Positions 11,137 through 21,884 of a stretch of 64,000 nucleotides of DNA are shown here, piece after piece. Positions within the stretch are counted from its first letter, which is position 1. Each line of letters begins with the position of its first letter. The stretch is from NCBI RefSeq assembly GCF_000237925.1, contig NW_017386036.1, forward strand, positions 744,001 to 808,000, read 5' to 3'. Made by a program: the position numbers and the translations under genes. Source of the DNA: Schistosoma mansoni. Its lineage: Eukaryota; Platyhelminthes; Trematoda; Strigeidida; Schistosomatidae. The notes beneath the pieces are model-generated. The model was not told where the DNA came from and made no database searches. It saw only the letters and a list, made by a program, of their open reading frames with translations.

Positions 11137-13815
11137 ACTCCACCTGTAGCTCTTCTGGAGTCACTACCGGTCCCAAGCCTAGGTAAAGAAGAAGGGTTGA
11201 GCATGGGTTTAACGACACCATCCCGTAGAAAACAAACTCGCTAAGAAAACGCTAACCAGAAAAAAATGATTCAAACCATTTAAACTCTGCCCTGAGAGTT
11301 AAAGGAAGGATTATGACAACTCATGGTGAAATCCAGGATTCTTCGAAGGTCATAAGGCTGATGCCTTTTTTACAATAAGAGCAACAATTAACATACGCAC
11401 ATGGAATGTCCGGACAATGTGCAAGACTTGGAAGACCATTCATGGCCGTGGAAATGAAGAGATGCAACTAGCGGTGCTTAGAATAAGTGAAACCCACTGA
11501 ACCCAAAATGGACAAAAAATGGTAAATCCAAAAGAGATGCTGCTGTACTCCGGTAACGAAGAGGAAAATGCTCCGAACACTCAGGTAGTTGCTGTGATGC
11601 TCTCCAAAGGAGCACGTAAAGCACTTATACGATGGGAATCTCACAGATACGGAATCATAAAAAAATTCTAAAAACACAAAGAAGTAGGAGATCACAATGA
11701 ATGTTATCCAATGTTATGCACTCTTCAATGATAGCAATGATGACTTCAAAGGCTAGCTTCACGAGGGGCCACAATCATTCATAACTATGTGTTCAGAAAA
11801 GGACCTGACCATCTTGATGGGAGACCTGAATACCATGTCGTGGGTGGACAGCAACGGATATGAAGATATAATTGGACGACAAGAACCAGAAGAGAGAAAT
11901 GAAAGTGGGGATGAGGTCCACAAATAGTTGTGCATTCAATAATTTGACTATAGGCGGCACAATATTTCCACAACAACGCATACACAAAGCTACATGGATC
12001 TCACTAGATCGAACCACGGAGAACTGGACAGATCATATTCGCATCATTAGAAAATTTAGAAAGATCCATGGAAGACGTGAGAAGAGATGAAGGAACTGAC
12101 AGATCACCACTAGCTGGTTTTGGCCAATATAAAACTGAAGCTACAGAAGTGCTGAACAACTGTGGAAATAGCATCCTATAAGTTAATTATAGCCTTCCCT
12201 CGAGATACTGATAAACTCAGATAATTCGAGATAGCTTTCAGCAGCAGGTTTCGAGCTTGAAAGGATCTACTGCAAGAACAACAAACTACGATGAGGGACA
12301 ACAGGAAAGGGATTGAAAAACCAATAACTTCAACGTATCAGGAGGCTCCGAGTAGTAAAAACATCATCATAAGGAGTGGATCTCTATGGGATCCCTGGAA
12401 AAGATTAAAGAAACGAAGAGCGAGGCGACAGAAATTAACAGCAGCCGAACAAGAGCAGAGGAACACAGGGCAAAGGCTGAGTACACAGAAGCAAACAAAC
12501 AAGTGAGGAAGAGCATTACAGCTGACAAGAGCAAACACATGGAAGACCTAACAATGGCAGAGGAAAAGGCTGCTAGAGAAGGAAGTGTGGGAGAACTGTA
12601 TGATACTACCAAGAAGCCAGCACGAGAGTATAATAGAACAGACAAGGAAAATCAAACATGGAGGTTCAACAGCAGAGGAACTGGTGGGTAGAGCACTTTA
12701 AAGAGCTCTGGGATAGACTGGCTACATTAAACCCACCGGACACAGAAGGAGCACACAGAGACTTCCCTATAGTTGTTACTGTACCGACCAACTAAAGAAA
12801 TCAGAGAAGCCACCAATCAGACAAATCAACGATGACAAAGCAGTGAACCAGACAGTACACCAACCGCAGCACTGAAATCAGATATAGTGTTAACTGCAAA
12901 GGTGTTACACGTTCTTTTCTCAAAGAGTTGAGAGGAGAAATAAGTGCTAATAAACCGGATACCTCATCAATATAACAAAGGAAGGTGGAACGACTGTAGA
13001 TGCCTCACAAAATTTTTAGTACCAGGCAAAGTTTTCAACTGAGTGTTAATGAACCAAATGAAAAATTCAGTATACTACCAACTTCCAAATCAACAAGCTG
13101 ACTTACATAAGGATCGATCATATACCGACCAAGTCGCGACATTGTCAATCACTGTTGAGCAATCAATTAGATGGAACTCATCGCTATACACCAACTCTCT
13201 CAGTTGTAAGAAAGCGATCGATAGCGTGGATAGAAAGACTTAGTGGGATATTCTTGGACACTATGGTGTCTGAGAAGATCGTCATCATCATACGAAATTC
13301 ATGAGAAGTACTACACTGAAAAGTTGGTCATGGAGGATAGCTTACAAGTCCATTCTAAATATAGACTGATATCAAACAAAACTGACTATTCTCTCTTCTT
13401 TTCCTCCTGCTAGCTGTTGACTATATTATGAACACATCTATATTTAAGAAACAGCACGGAATACAGTGCAAACCTTGAACACGGCTAGACGATTTGGACT
13501 ACATAGATGGCTTGACACTTCTACTCCATACATAACAACAAATGCGGATGAAAACAGACAGTACCACTGTCGTTTCCGTAGTAGTAGATCTCGACATCCA
13601 AAATGGTGAAAGCAAGATCCTGAAATACAGCACAGCGAGCACCAACCAAATCACACTCGACGGAGCACTGGAAGAGGTGGACGCTTCCACGCACCTGAGC
13701 AGCAACACTGATGAACAAAGAGGATTTGATGCAGGCGTGAAGGCACTGATTGACAAAGTGAGCGTGGCATTCTTACGACTGAAGATCACATGGAACTAAG
13801 AACGACTGTTAGCCA
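11137..13815 (+). mobile_element. Decayed SR2-like (RTE clade) non-LTR retrotransposon
   Basis: The 5' end CTGTAGCTCTTCTGGAGTCA matches the SR2-like copy at 23.8 kb read on the other strand. Going right, it shows scraps of the apurinic endonuclease (11400-12170), the linker region (12290-12690) and the reverse transcriptase (12700-13800), with many stops and frameshifts. The copy ends at about 13815 where a tRNA-like/hammerhead repeat begins, so its 3' end is lost. It cannot encode an active protein. Confidence 0.8.
11543..11883 (+). repeat. Right (source) arm of the 341-bp inverted duplication
   Basis: Part of the decayed SR2-like endonuclease region, flanked on both sides by more SR2 sequence. 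Its exact reverse complement is at 8852-9192, with a spacer of 2350 bp between the arms. Confidence 0.85.
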
Positions 13816-14035
13816 ATATCTGGAAGCACTCGACGGCGGTTTCATCCCGGTGTATAACTTTTCGGTAATGCGCGTCCACAAAGCTGCACGCGGGAATCGA
13901 GCCTAGGACCTTCGGTGTTGCACGAACGCCCAACCTCTACACAGCTGAGCAGGCATCCAACGGAGGTAGGTCGAGACGACCATTCAATGCTTCCAGGTTT
14001 TGAATGGTGGTCTAACATCGACCAGCTTATGTTCT
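13816..14035 (-). repeat. Degenerate tRNA-like/hammerhead SINE
   Basis: On the minus strand one reads a B-box-like GGCTCGATTCCC, then GGACGCGCAT, a ruined hammerhead (ACCGAAAAG, GATGAAAC) and CGTCGAGTGCTTCCAG, in the order of the module at 34958-35218. A plus-strand tail GCTTCCAGGTTTTGAATGG lies at 13999-14017, so two pieces in opposite orientation seem joined. The core CTGANGA is lost; no activity is expected. Confidence 0.55.
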
Positions 14036-14985
14036 CAATATTTCAGTGTGGTCTTTTTAAAAATGTTGCATTGCCGTCTCCTAAGTAACTGTTTCATTGA
14101 ATATAAGTGGATGGCGTAGAGAACACAAGTGTGCAAACACTGGAACTAGCATATTTCCTTATTAATTTGGGCCAAAATATTCAAACTAGAAAAAAAACAG
14201 AGAGAAACCAAAGGAGCTGCGTTGGAAAAATGAAAGCTAAAAGTAAAACCATCAACAGGATAGGGATGATAAAATAGTTCGAATCAAAGAATAAACAGAC
14301 ATATTCGAGTGCTTTTAATACACCAACATAGATATCTACCAAAAACATAGGAAACATACTTTCGAGCAAAGAAGTAGCTAGTGTATAACCAGGAAGTTGA
14401 GGCATTTTGGAGTGGGGCGATTACCATTTGTACCTTAGCTAAGTTATAAGCAACCGCACATTGTTTGATAAGACCAGTTTTGGGTAATGTTATTTAGGAA
14501 TTAGGACTTCGGAATATTTTACCATTAACTTTGATCATTACCCAGTGATCGTGAAACTGTTGATCTCGTAAATATGTCTTACATCTGTGAGCCAGATATT
14601 TATACATATTTCTTAGCATTTATTAAAATGAAGCTTAGAATACCAATTCCTCGGACGCTTAATAAAGTTGTGTGAATTAGCGTTATAAATCTGCTAGGCT
14701 GAGGAGTTTGCTTGCGCCAGCTTATATTGTACAATTACATCGACTAATATTTCCGGCAGAATTTGTACTAAGGGAACAACTACCCTATGAAAATCTGGAC
14801 AAACGCGGAAACACACTACAGTTAACAGAGAACTTCACTTAGCTAGGTCTTTCGGAAATCGAATCTTGCGTCTTAAGAGATATGAATAATTATTAAACCA
14901 ATGGAAAATTAATTTTCCTTATAATTATGGATCGGTTAGAATGCCAATAAAAAGCACAGGATCTGAAGACGTTATACAGACAAAC
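14036..14985. other. No gene seen; left flank of the G-alpha exon
   Basis: I looked for the next Gs-alpha exon on the minus strand (the FLNKQD region) and did not find it. Nothing else is recognisable. Confidence 0.45.
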
Positions 14986-15293
14986 CTGTTGTTCCATATG
15001 GAAGCAAGAAGTTCTAAAGACTCCTTTACACGGTTTTGGCTAGGATCTTCTCGTAAGACCATGTTGTACGAAGAACAGGCAGCGACAAAAATGATGGCAG
15101 TGACATCGTTAAAGCATTGTATCCACTTTCGGCGCTCTTCCCTCTGCCCGCCGACGTCAAACATATGGAAATTAACTTTATCCACGCTGAACTTGGTTTC
15201 AAATATTCCGGAAGTTAGTACACGACAGCGCAGAATATCCTGTTCAGATGGGATGTAGTTTGGAGCGCCGACCTCTAAAGCCTTATCAAGGAA
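14986..15293 (-). CDS. G-protein alpha subunit, Gs type: one internal exon
   Basis: A 308-nt exon with acceptor TTTGCCAG and donor AG/GTTTGT encodes the centre of a Gs-alpha. Visible are [14 protein letters not shown] (switch I with the arginine modified by cholera toxin in mammals), FHMFDVGGQ (G3, with the catalytic glutamine), [16 protein letters not shown] and [10 protein letters not shown], ending SIWNNR where other animal Gs genes continue to the FLNKQD motif. Gs-alpha links receptors to adenylate cyclase at the plasma membrane. Neither the exons with the P-loop nor the C-terminal exons are in this window, although NDUFS3 lies upstream on the other strand. The gene is either very large or this exon is stranded. 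Confidence 0.88.
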
Positions 15294-15659
15294 ACTGGCA
15301 AACATTAAAAAAGCTACAACATACTACTTTGCACAGTCGATTAGTTGATACTCATTTGATCTTTCGAACGTTTCCTGTATACCTCCATCCTTCCATAATT
15401 TGGCTCAATATTTGAAAAATCGTATTCGTGTCAGTCGACTTAGGTTTCGGGTAATTGCAGGGTTACCTGCAATTTCTAGAAGACTTGCCATACTGGTTAT
15501 GATACCAGCACCAGTTGGGGTTATCCTTTTTCTCGTGGTCGGGATACAGATCGCCTACTTGAATCGATCCTTCGCGGGGTTTGTGACCGTCTACGGTGTT
15601 TACGAAACCGAAGGTAGCGTGTATGTGTGTGACATAGTTTGGTTAAGTCAATCGGGGCC
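15294..15659. other. Spacer right of the G-alpha exon; no gene seen
   Basis: On the minus strand this would be the intron leading into the G-alpha exon. No preceding exon is seen. A GC-richer patch at 15440-15660 has an open frame but no motif. Confidence 0.4.
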
Positions 15660-16050
15660 GTAGCTGAATCGAGGGTGGGGGAATAGCCTTTAACTTAAAT
15701 ACTTTTGGCGTCTGTTCCGTCATAGTGAAACATCAAGTATTATAATGAACGAAAAAGAAATAATTAAAATATATCCGAAAACTCGAAAAAAATATATCAC
15801 AATATATTAAAGTCAAAATGAAGTAATGACTTATGAAATTCCAAAAAGGAACACATTCACAGTTAATAGGTTTTTGTACCAGATCACGTCCGGCTCACCA
15901 ATGAATATACCACAGGTATTGTATTTTGGCAAATCTTTACCAGTAACACCTTCTATAACCGAATCGCGCCCACACAATTAAATCAAAAGTCAGAAGCGAG
16001 GAGGTTGGAAGATATATTTGATGGGTTATCAATATATCGAGATGTGACTG
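15660..16050 (-). repeat. Leader/LTR copy of gypsy-like family C, without gag
   Basis: Matches 51535-51885 along its length (for example TATATCACAATATAT, GTACCAGATCACGTC, AAATCAAAAGTCAGAAGCG, then GATATATTTGATGGG). It stops just before the position where the gag of the 51 kb copy starts. Read as a solo LTR or a truncated leader. Confidence 0.6.
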
Positions 16051-17124
16051 ATCCAATCTGGCTAACGATCGTAGGAAATCCTTCCCACGCCGTTCTGTAA
16101 CGTGATCTGGTACGGATGCATGACCAATCGCCTTCAGCTAAATGAGTCCAGTAAAACTGTTGTAGTCAGCATCCAATGTCGAACACTTACAGAGCTAACG
16201 ATTTTGTGGAATTATTTACAGCTACAGCATGAACAAATGTACTGTATTTGGAATTTATAATCAAAGCAGTCATCAGTTAAAAGAAATCATTGATTCTTAT
16301 AAACATCACACCTTGGTATTATTGTTTCCTACCCTTTCCTCCCTTCTAGGACTGATCATTTGAAAGGAAATTCGAATAAAGTTGAAGAACTGTGATCAAA
16401 TCGTTTGCGGCGTGAGTTTCGTTTCTCGCACTGAGTAATCAATTACTGGGATTTTCTACCAGAACACGAGATACCAGCGCCTTCTGTTGATATATTCGAA
16501 ACGAGACTGGACCTCCACAGTGCTACAAACTGCAAGGATTAATAAAGGTCAATAGACATCCTATCCTTATTACTGAAGACTGAAGACTGAAAAGTGAGGC
16601 AATTATGAATGGGGTTTTACTTTTGACTTTTTCGGTTTGGAGTTAAAGTAAAGTTTCAGTTAGGGCTCCAACCACAAACTGAAATTAATTATGGTACAAG
16701 AACTTTAAACTGAATACCTTTGGTCCTAATCCAAGTGTAATAAATCATTCAGTTATGCTTGCTGCCTTTGGATTTGCTTAAAAACGGGTTAAAACCTCAA
16801 TGTCCTTCGGTGGTAGATTTCAGGTGTATTACGAGAAGACAACTTCATAAGATTTGTCGTGCATCTTCTGGGCTGTTCTCAGTTATTTGCCTCAATTTTA
16901 TATTGATCAGTTTTGTGTATTATATACTTATCACGTCACTTAAGTGACGTGAAAATTTTCAGTGTACTATTATGACTAGAAACTTAGGTTCACTTATAGT
17001 GTACTTGCTGCCATATAATTTGTCAAATAAATCTTTGGAATTACCTAAACAGTATTTCCATGTCAATTTAATTACGTCGGTTTTTGCTGTCTATTTAGAT
17101 TTTAGGCTGACTGACATCCTCGGA
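16051..17124. other. Upstream region of NDUFS3; no other gene seen
   Basis: Should contain the promoter and 5' untranslated region of NDUFS3. The stretch near 16500-16560 (AGACTGGACCTCCACAGTGC) has a repeat-like look but was not matched within the window. Confidence 0.4.
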
Positions 17125-19307
17125 ATGCTAACTTTTATGCGTCCTTCTAGAGATTTGCTGAAATGTAAGTGCACCTAAAATGGTTTTTTAGTTGGATTCC
17201 AGGTATTAGTAAAGCTAAATTTACGTCTTCCGTCTACCGTTACTCGTCATATATGAGTAGTACTAATGGACATGAAGGAAAACAACGAATTCCAGCTGAG
17301 GAACAAAAGATTGAGAGACTATCATCATTTGGCGTTTACGTTGGTGAATGTCTACCTAAGTTTGTCCAAAAGGTTCAAATAGGTCATACCAAAGAACTTG
17401 AAATTTGTATTCATCCTGATGGAATTATTCCAGTCCTTTCATTCCTAAAATGTCATCATAATGCTCAATTCCTAAACCTTTCGGATATTACTGCTGTAGA
17501 CATACCATCAAGAAAGTATAGGTTCCAGGTATTGTCCGTTTTTTTCCCGTTTAATCATTGTAGATTGTTTATAATCTTCTTTCCTTGAGGTATAATTCTC
17601 GAATTCGTGTCTTGACCTACACAGACGAGCTTACACCGATCGACTCTTCTTGTTCCATTTTTCAAGCATCAAATTGGTATGAACGAGAGGTTTGGGACAT
17701 GTATGGTGTGTTTTTCCATGATCATCCTGATCTTCGCCGGATCCTTACTGACTATGGTTTTATAGGGCATCCTCAAAGGAGAGATTTTCCTCTAAGTGGA
17801 TATACAGAGGTATGGAAATGAACTTTTTTAGTTACTCTCTCATATTCATTGCTAGTCTTAGTGCCACTAAATTACTTATCGTTTTATTGTTTATTGTATA
17901 CGGAGTCACTAATTTATACATGAAAGGAGCAAGACGCTTCATAATTATGTGTTAGTCTGAGTTATCCTACCTCACATCATTAGTAAACTAGACCAATCAG
18001 TTTCTGCAGAAAGACTTATCGATACCATTTGCTGGATAGAATGGCATGGGAAACTATTTTACTTCGTTTTACATCTTGATTTAACCATATGTCAAGTGTA
18101 GAATAATGTGTTCGCTTTTCAACCTCACTTTATTCATTGAATTATTGGCTGTACTACCCAGTTGCCCAAGCCGAAGTAGATAAGGCGGGGTTCGAACCTG
18201 AGGCCTACTGGTTGAAGCCCGAACGTGTATTTGCTGATATGCTAGTTTTTAATCATGTTTCGAAAGACACAATAACTTCATATCTTTTAACTATTCTTTC
18301 TAGCTTTATAGAATTCTTAGCTAAGGTTTTAATCACGATCTCTAGGTTTGCCAAGGGATGGGTAGATATATAGTGTATTTTCCACTCAGTGTCCATAATT
18401 TTCAGTATTTAGGAAAAATCCACGTTCGATTATCAGAACTTATGAATTTTTAAAAACGATTTACGTCTTTCTTAGTTTGTAACAAGACTAAGTACCACCT
18501 TTTTTGTAAAAGTTCGTGTTAAAACCCTACAACTATATCCACTTATCGCAATCTATTTTTTGATTTTTTAAAATTGTTTTAGTAATACTGAATGTGTCTT
18601 ATTTTTGCAAGCTTGCATCATAACATTTATAAGTACCTGTAGAGTTATTTATCAGTGATTCGACTACTCAACTTTTAACAGTCTGGTCGCGAATCGAACA
18701 TCCTTATCCATCAATTTAAGTTTCCACAACCAAGTCGTACTTCTAGCGTTCTCATTAGGACCAACTTGAAGCCTAATACACTGAATATTTCATGGTTACA
18801 AATTGCACACACAAGTACCTCAAACTATGCACATTCTGCCAATTAACAGCCGATGAGTGTTCGATCCAGTTTATCCCATTTATGGCACTGGTCACCAACG
18901 ACCTAGTAGTCCAGATGAATGCATCGGGCTTTTAACTTTTCAAATATGTTAACTTCGTTAAATATTTAACAGTATGTTATTTTTTAATCTTATTTATTGG
19001 TAGTGATACATTTCTCCCTCCGACAATGATAACTTCATTTCTTATAAACAAGTTAGGTTAAACTAAGTGGAAACCTGACTATATGGTATTAACTTTTGTT
19101 TTTCAGATGAGATATGACGACCAATACTATCGCGTGGTTATTGAACCCGTCGAATTGGCTCAGGAATTCAGGAGGTTCGAGTTCAACTCTCCTTGGGAAG
19201 CGTTCCCAGCGTTTCGGGATTCCAGCTCACAAGATGAGAATTTACTAGAATCTCCCAATTTCGAAAGCCACTCTGGAGACTCAAAACCAAAATTAAATTC
19301 CAAATAA
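17125..19307 (+). CDS. NDUFS3: NADH dehydrogenase (ubiquinone) iron-sulfur protein 3, four exons
   Basis: Subunit of the hydrophilic arm of mitochondrial complex I (the 30 kDa, NuoC-like subunit), which supports electron transfer from NADH towards ubiquinone. Exons 17125-17164, 17203-17528, 17564-17809 and 19107-19307 join in frame to 270 residues; introns are 38, 35 and 1297 bp. Diagnostic blocks: [44 protein letters not shown] across the second splice, [42 protein letters not shown], and [20 protein letters not shown]. The N-terminus ([13 protein letters not shown] then a Ser/Arg-rich stretch) suits a mitochondrial targeting peptide. Residue 5 is a second possible start. The length is close to other animals' 260-odd residues. 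Confidence 0.95.
18141..18240 (-). repeat. tRNA-derived SINE fragment in NDUFS3 intron 3
   Basis: The segment CCGAAGTAGATAAGGC with a B-box-like GGTTCGAACC is related to 25461-25567 (CCGAAGTAGACAAAGC), which shows a clearer tRNA-like half. It lies in the long third intron of NDUFS3 and probably accounts for part of that intron's length. Confidence 0.45.
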
Positions 19308-19527
19308 GCCACAACTTTCCACTGTTGTCTGTCAATAATATGATTTGACAGATGAATCACAATTAGACTTCTTTTATCCTGAGTCTTTTTGCACATCTTA
19401 ATGTTTTACGTTAAAAACTGTCTCATGGTACGGAATTTAATATTGATAATTCGAGTGTCTTGTGCTTGAATCACTAGTGTGCTATTTTCGAATGGTAGTG
19501 GTCACATGTTCCTTTTGTTTAATAAGC

Positions 19528-19533
19528 AATAAA
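19528..19533 (+). promoter_or_regulatory. Candidate poly(A) signal of NDUFS3
   Basis: AATAAA lies about 220 bases after the NDUFS3 stop codon, in an AT-rich stretch. It is the clearest such signal downstream on the plus strand. Confidence 0.5.
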
Positions 19534-20158
19534 ATTTCATGAATCCAGTGTGTTTTCAGTAGCTTCCTAGGAGAAAAAATTTATGAGAAAACTTCTGAAT
19601 AGTTTCTACCCGTGTCAAGTTAGGGGTTGTAGTCGAGATGCTAAGTCGCTTGAAAAAAAATTAGTGATAACCATACATTTGGCTTACATACAAAAGCTCT
19701 AGCTGTCTTAACTGGTTTGTCAAATAAATACGCAAAACGAACTACCAAAGCTCTTGAAGGAAATCGAAAAGAATCCAAGAGAGTCACGAAACGCTTTTTT
19801 TGTGGTATCACATTTCAAATGATACAAATATATTTAAGTAAGAGCCATGTGTACGGATAGGATAACGCAATGCTAGAACAACCATTGAGCCCATTCGTCG
19901 GCGAAATGTATGTAGTATCTAATGCGTTCTGACTGGCGATTCGTTCTCTAAGTGGTTCCCTATGAACTGAAATTGAGGAAATCGTCTGTGTGCACGATTC
20001 TACAAAATGGAATAATAAGGCGTCTAAAGAGCCGGACATTTTGCATAATGAAAAGAGAAATAGAATGTGTCTCTTACCATGAATTATGAGTGTTTTGATA
20101 ATACAAGATTGATGTGCCTTACACTTTGCAAACATGCTTTTTATGCTCTATGCACGGA
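19534..20158. other. Spacer between NDUFS3 and the SR2-like element; no gene seen
   Basis: Open frames on both strands lack motifs or splice context. No repeat relative was recognised. Confidence 0.4.
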
Positions 20159-20172
20159 TTACGTATGGTAGT
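20159..20172. repeat. Target-site duplication, left copy (SR2-like element)
   Basis: TTACGTATGGTAGT occurs here and again at 23843-23856, exactly flanking the SR2-like element. A 14-bp duplication is in keeping with target-primed reverse transcription. Confidence 0.9.
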
Positions 20173-20215
20173 ACTTACTTACGCCTGTTACCCCTCGTCG
20201 AGGAGCATAGGCCGC

Positions 20216-21863
20216 TCACCAGCATTCTCCATCCAACTCTGTCCTGAGCCTTCCTTTCCAGTTGCTATTCATCCTTTTCATATCTGCTTCTATTTCCCGG
20301 CGTAGTGTGTTCTTTGGCCTTCCTCTTTTCCGCTTCCCTTCCGGATTCCAAGTTAGGGCTTGCCTTGTAATGCACATTGGTGATTTCCTCAATGTATGTC
20401 CGATCCACTTCCAACGTCTTTTCCTAATTTCCTCTTCAGCTGGAAGCTGGTTTGTCCTCTCCCATAAGACGCTGTTGCTGATAGTATCCGGCCAATGGAT
20501 GTTGAGTATTTTGCGTAGACAACTGTTTATAAATACTTGTACCTTCCTGATGATGGTCGTAGTAGTTCTCCACGTTTCAGCTCCATACAGTAGGACTGTC
20601 TTCACGTTCGTATTAAAGATTCTGACCTTGAAATTGGTTGAGAGTTGTTTTGAGTTCCATATGTTCTTCAATTGTAGAAATGCTGCCCTTGCTTTGCCAA
20701 TCCTCGCCTTTACATCTGCATCCGATTCTCCTTGTTTATCAACGATGCTCCCCAGATACTTGAATGTTTCCACCTCTTCCAGAGTTTCTCCATCAAGTGT
20801 GATTGGGTTGGTGTTCTCCGTGTTGCATTTGAGAATCTTGCTTTTTCCTTTGTGAATGTGGAGGCCTATCGATGCGGAGGCTGCTGCTACATTTGCTGTC
20901 TTCATCTGCGAAGTCCAAATCATCCAATTGATTCTGAGAAGTCCGTTGTATTCCGTATTTCCCTTCAGATGTCGAAGTCTTCATAATCCAGTCAATCACT
21001 AGAAGGAAGAGGAATGGGGAGAGTAGACAGCCTTGTCTGACTCCGGTCCTTACTGGAAATGCATCTGTCAGCTGTCCTCCATGCACCACTTTGCACTGTA
21101 GTCCATCGTATGAGTTCTGGATAATGTTGACAATCTTTTCAGGAACTCCATAGTGTCGAAGAAGTTTCCATAATGTTCTCCTATCCACGCTGTCAAACGC
21201 CTTCTCATAGTCAGTGAAGTTGACGTATAGTGATGAGTTCCACTCAACCGATTGTTCAACGATGATCCGTAGTGTCGCAATCTGGTCTGTGCACGACCTA
21301 TCCTTACGGAGTCCAGCCTGATGATCCCTAAGTTCGGCGTCTACTGCGTCTTTCATCCGATTCAGCAAAACTCTGTTGAAAACTTTTCCTGGTACTGATA
21401 ACAAACTGATGCCTCTGTAGTTCTCACATTTGCTGAGATCTCCTTTCTTTGTTATCTTGATGAGGTTTCCTTCTTTCCAGTCCATTGGCACTTGTTCCTC
21501 TTCCCAAATCTTCTTGAATAGAAGGTGAAGCATGTTTGCAGTTATTTCAATGGCTGACTTCAGTGCTTCTGCTGGTATATTGTCAGGTCCTGCCGCCTTC
21601 CCACTTTTGATTTGTCTGATGGCCATCTTGACTTCTTCGATCGTTGGTGGAGTGACATCTATAGGAAGGTCAGTGTGTGCTGCTTCGATGTTCGGTGGAT
21701 TCAATGGGGCTGGTCTATTCAGCAGTTCGTCGAAGTATTCTGCCCATCTTTTCCTCTGTTCTTGAATCTCAGTGATTGTCTTTCCTTCTTTGCCCTTGAC
21801 TGGTCTCTCTGGTTTGCTATATCTCCCTGCCAATTTCTTCGTTGTATCATATAATTGTCTCAT
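20216..21863 (-). pseudogene. SR2-like reverse transcriptase, frameshifted
   Basis: The upper part (21863-20793) reads in one frame with GKAAGPDNIPAEALK, LSKCENYRGISLLSVPGKVF, NFTDYEKAFDSVDRRTLW and GVRQGCLLSPFLFLLVIDW. At the catalytic box it reads DDLDFADED, and then the frame shifts with a short deletion. The rest (20923-20216) contains [19 protein letters not shown] and the [13 protein letters not shown] region typical of the RTE C-terminus. Loss of the second catalytic aspartate and the shift make it inactive. Confidence 0.88.
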
Positions 21864-21884
21864 ATTCCCTTCTCTTGCAGCTTT

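Noticed and set aside
20262-20855. 197-codon plus-strand frame opposite the SR2 reverse transcriptase
   Set aside because: It is the antisense shadow of a recognised reverse transcriptase and has no motif of its own.
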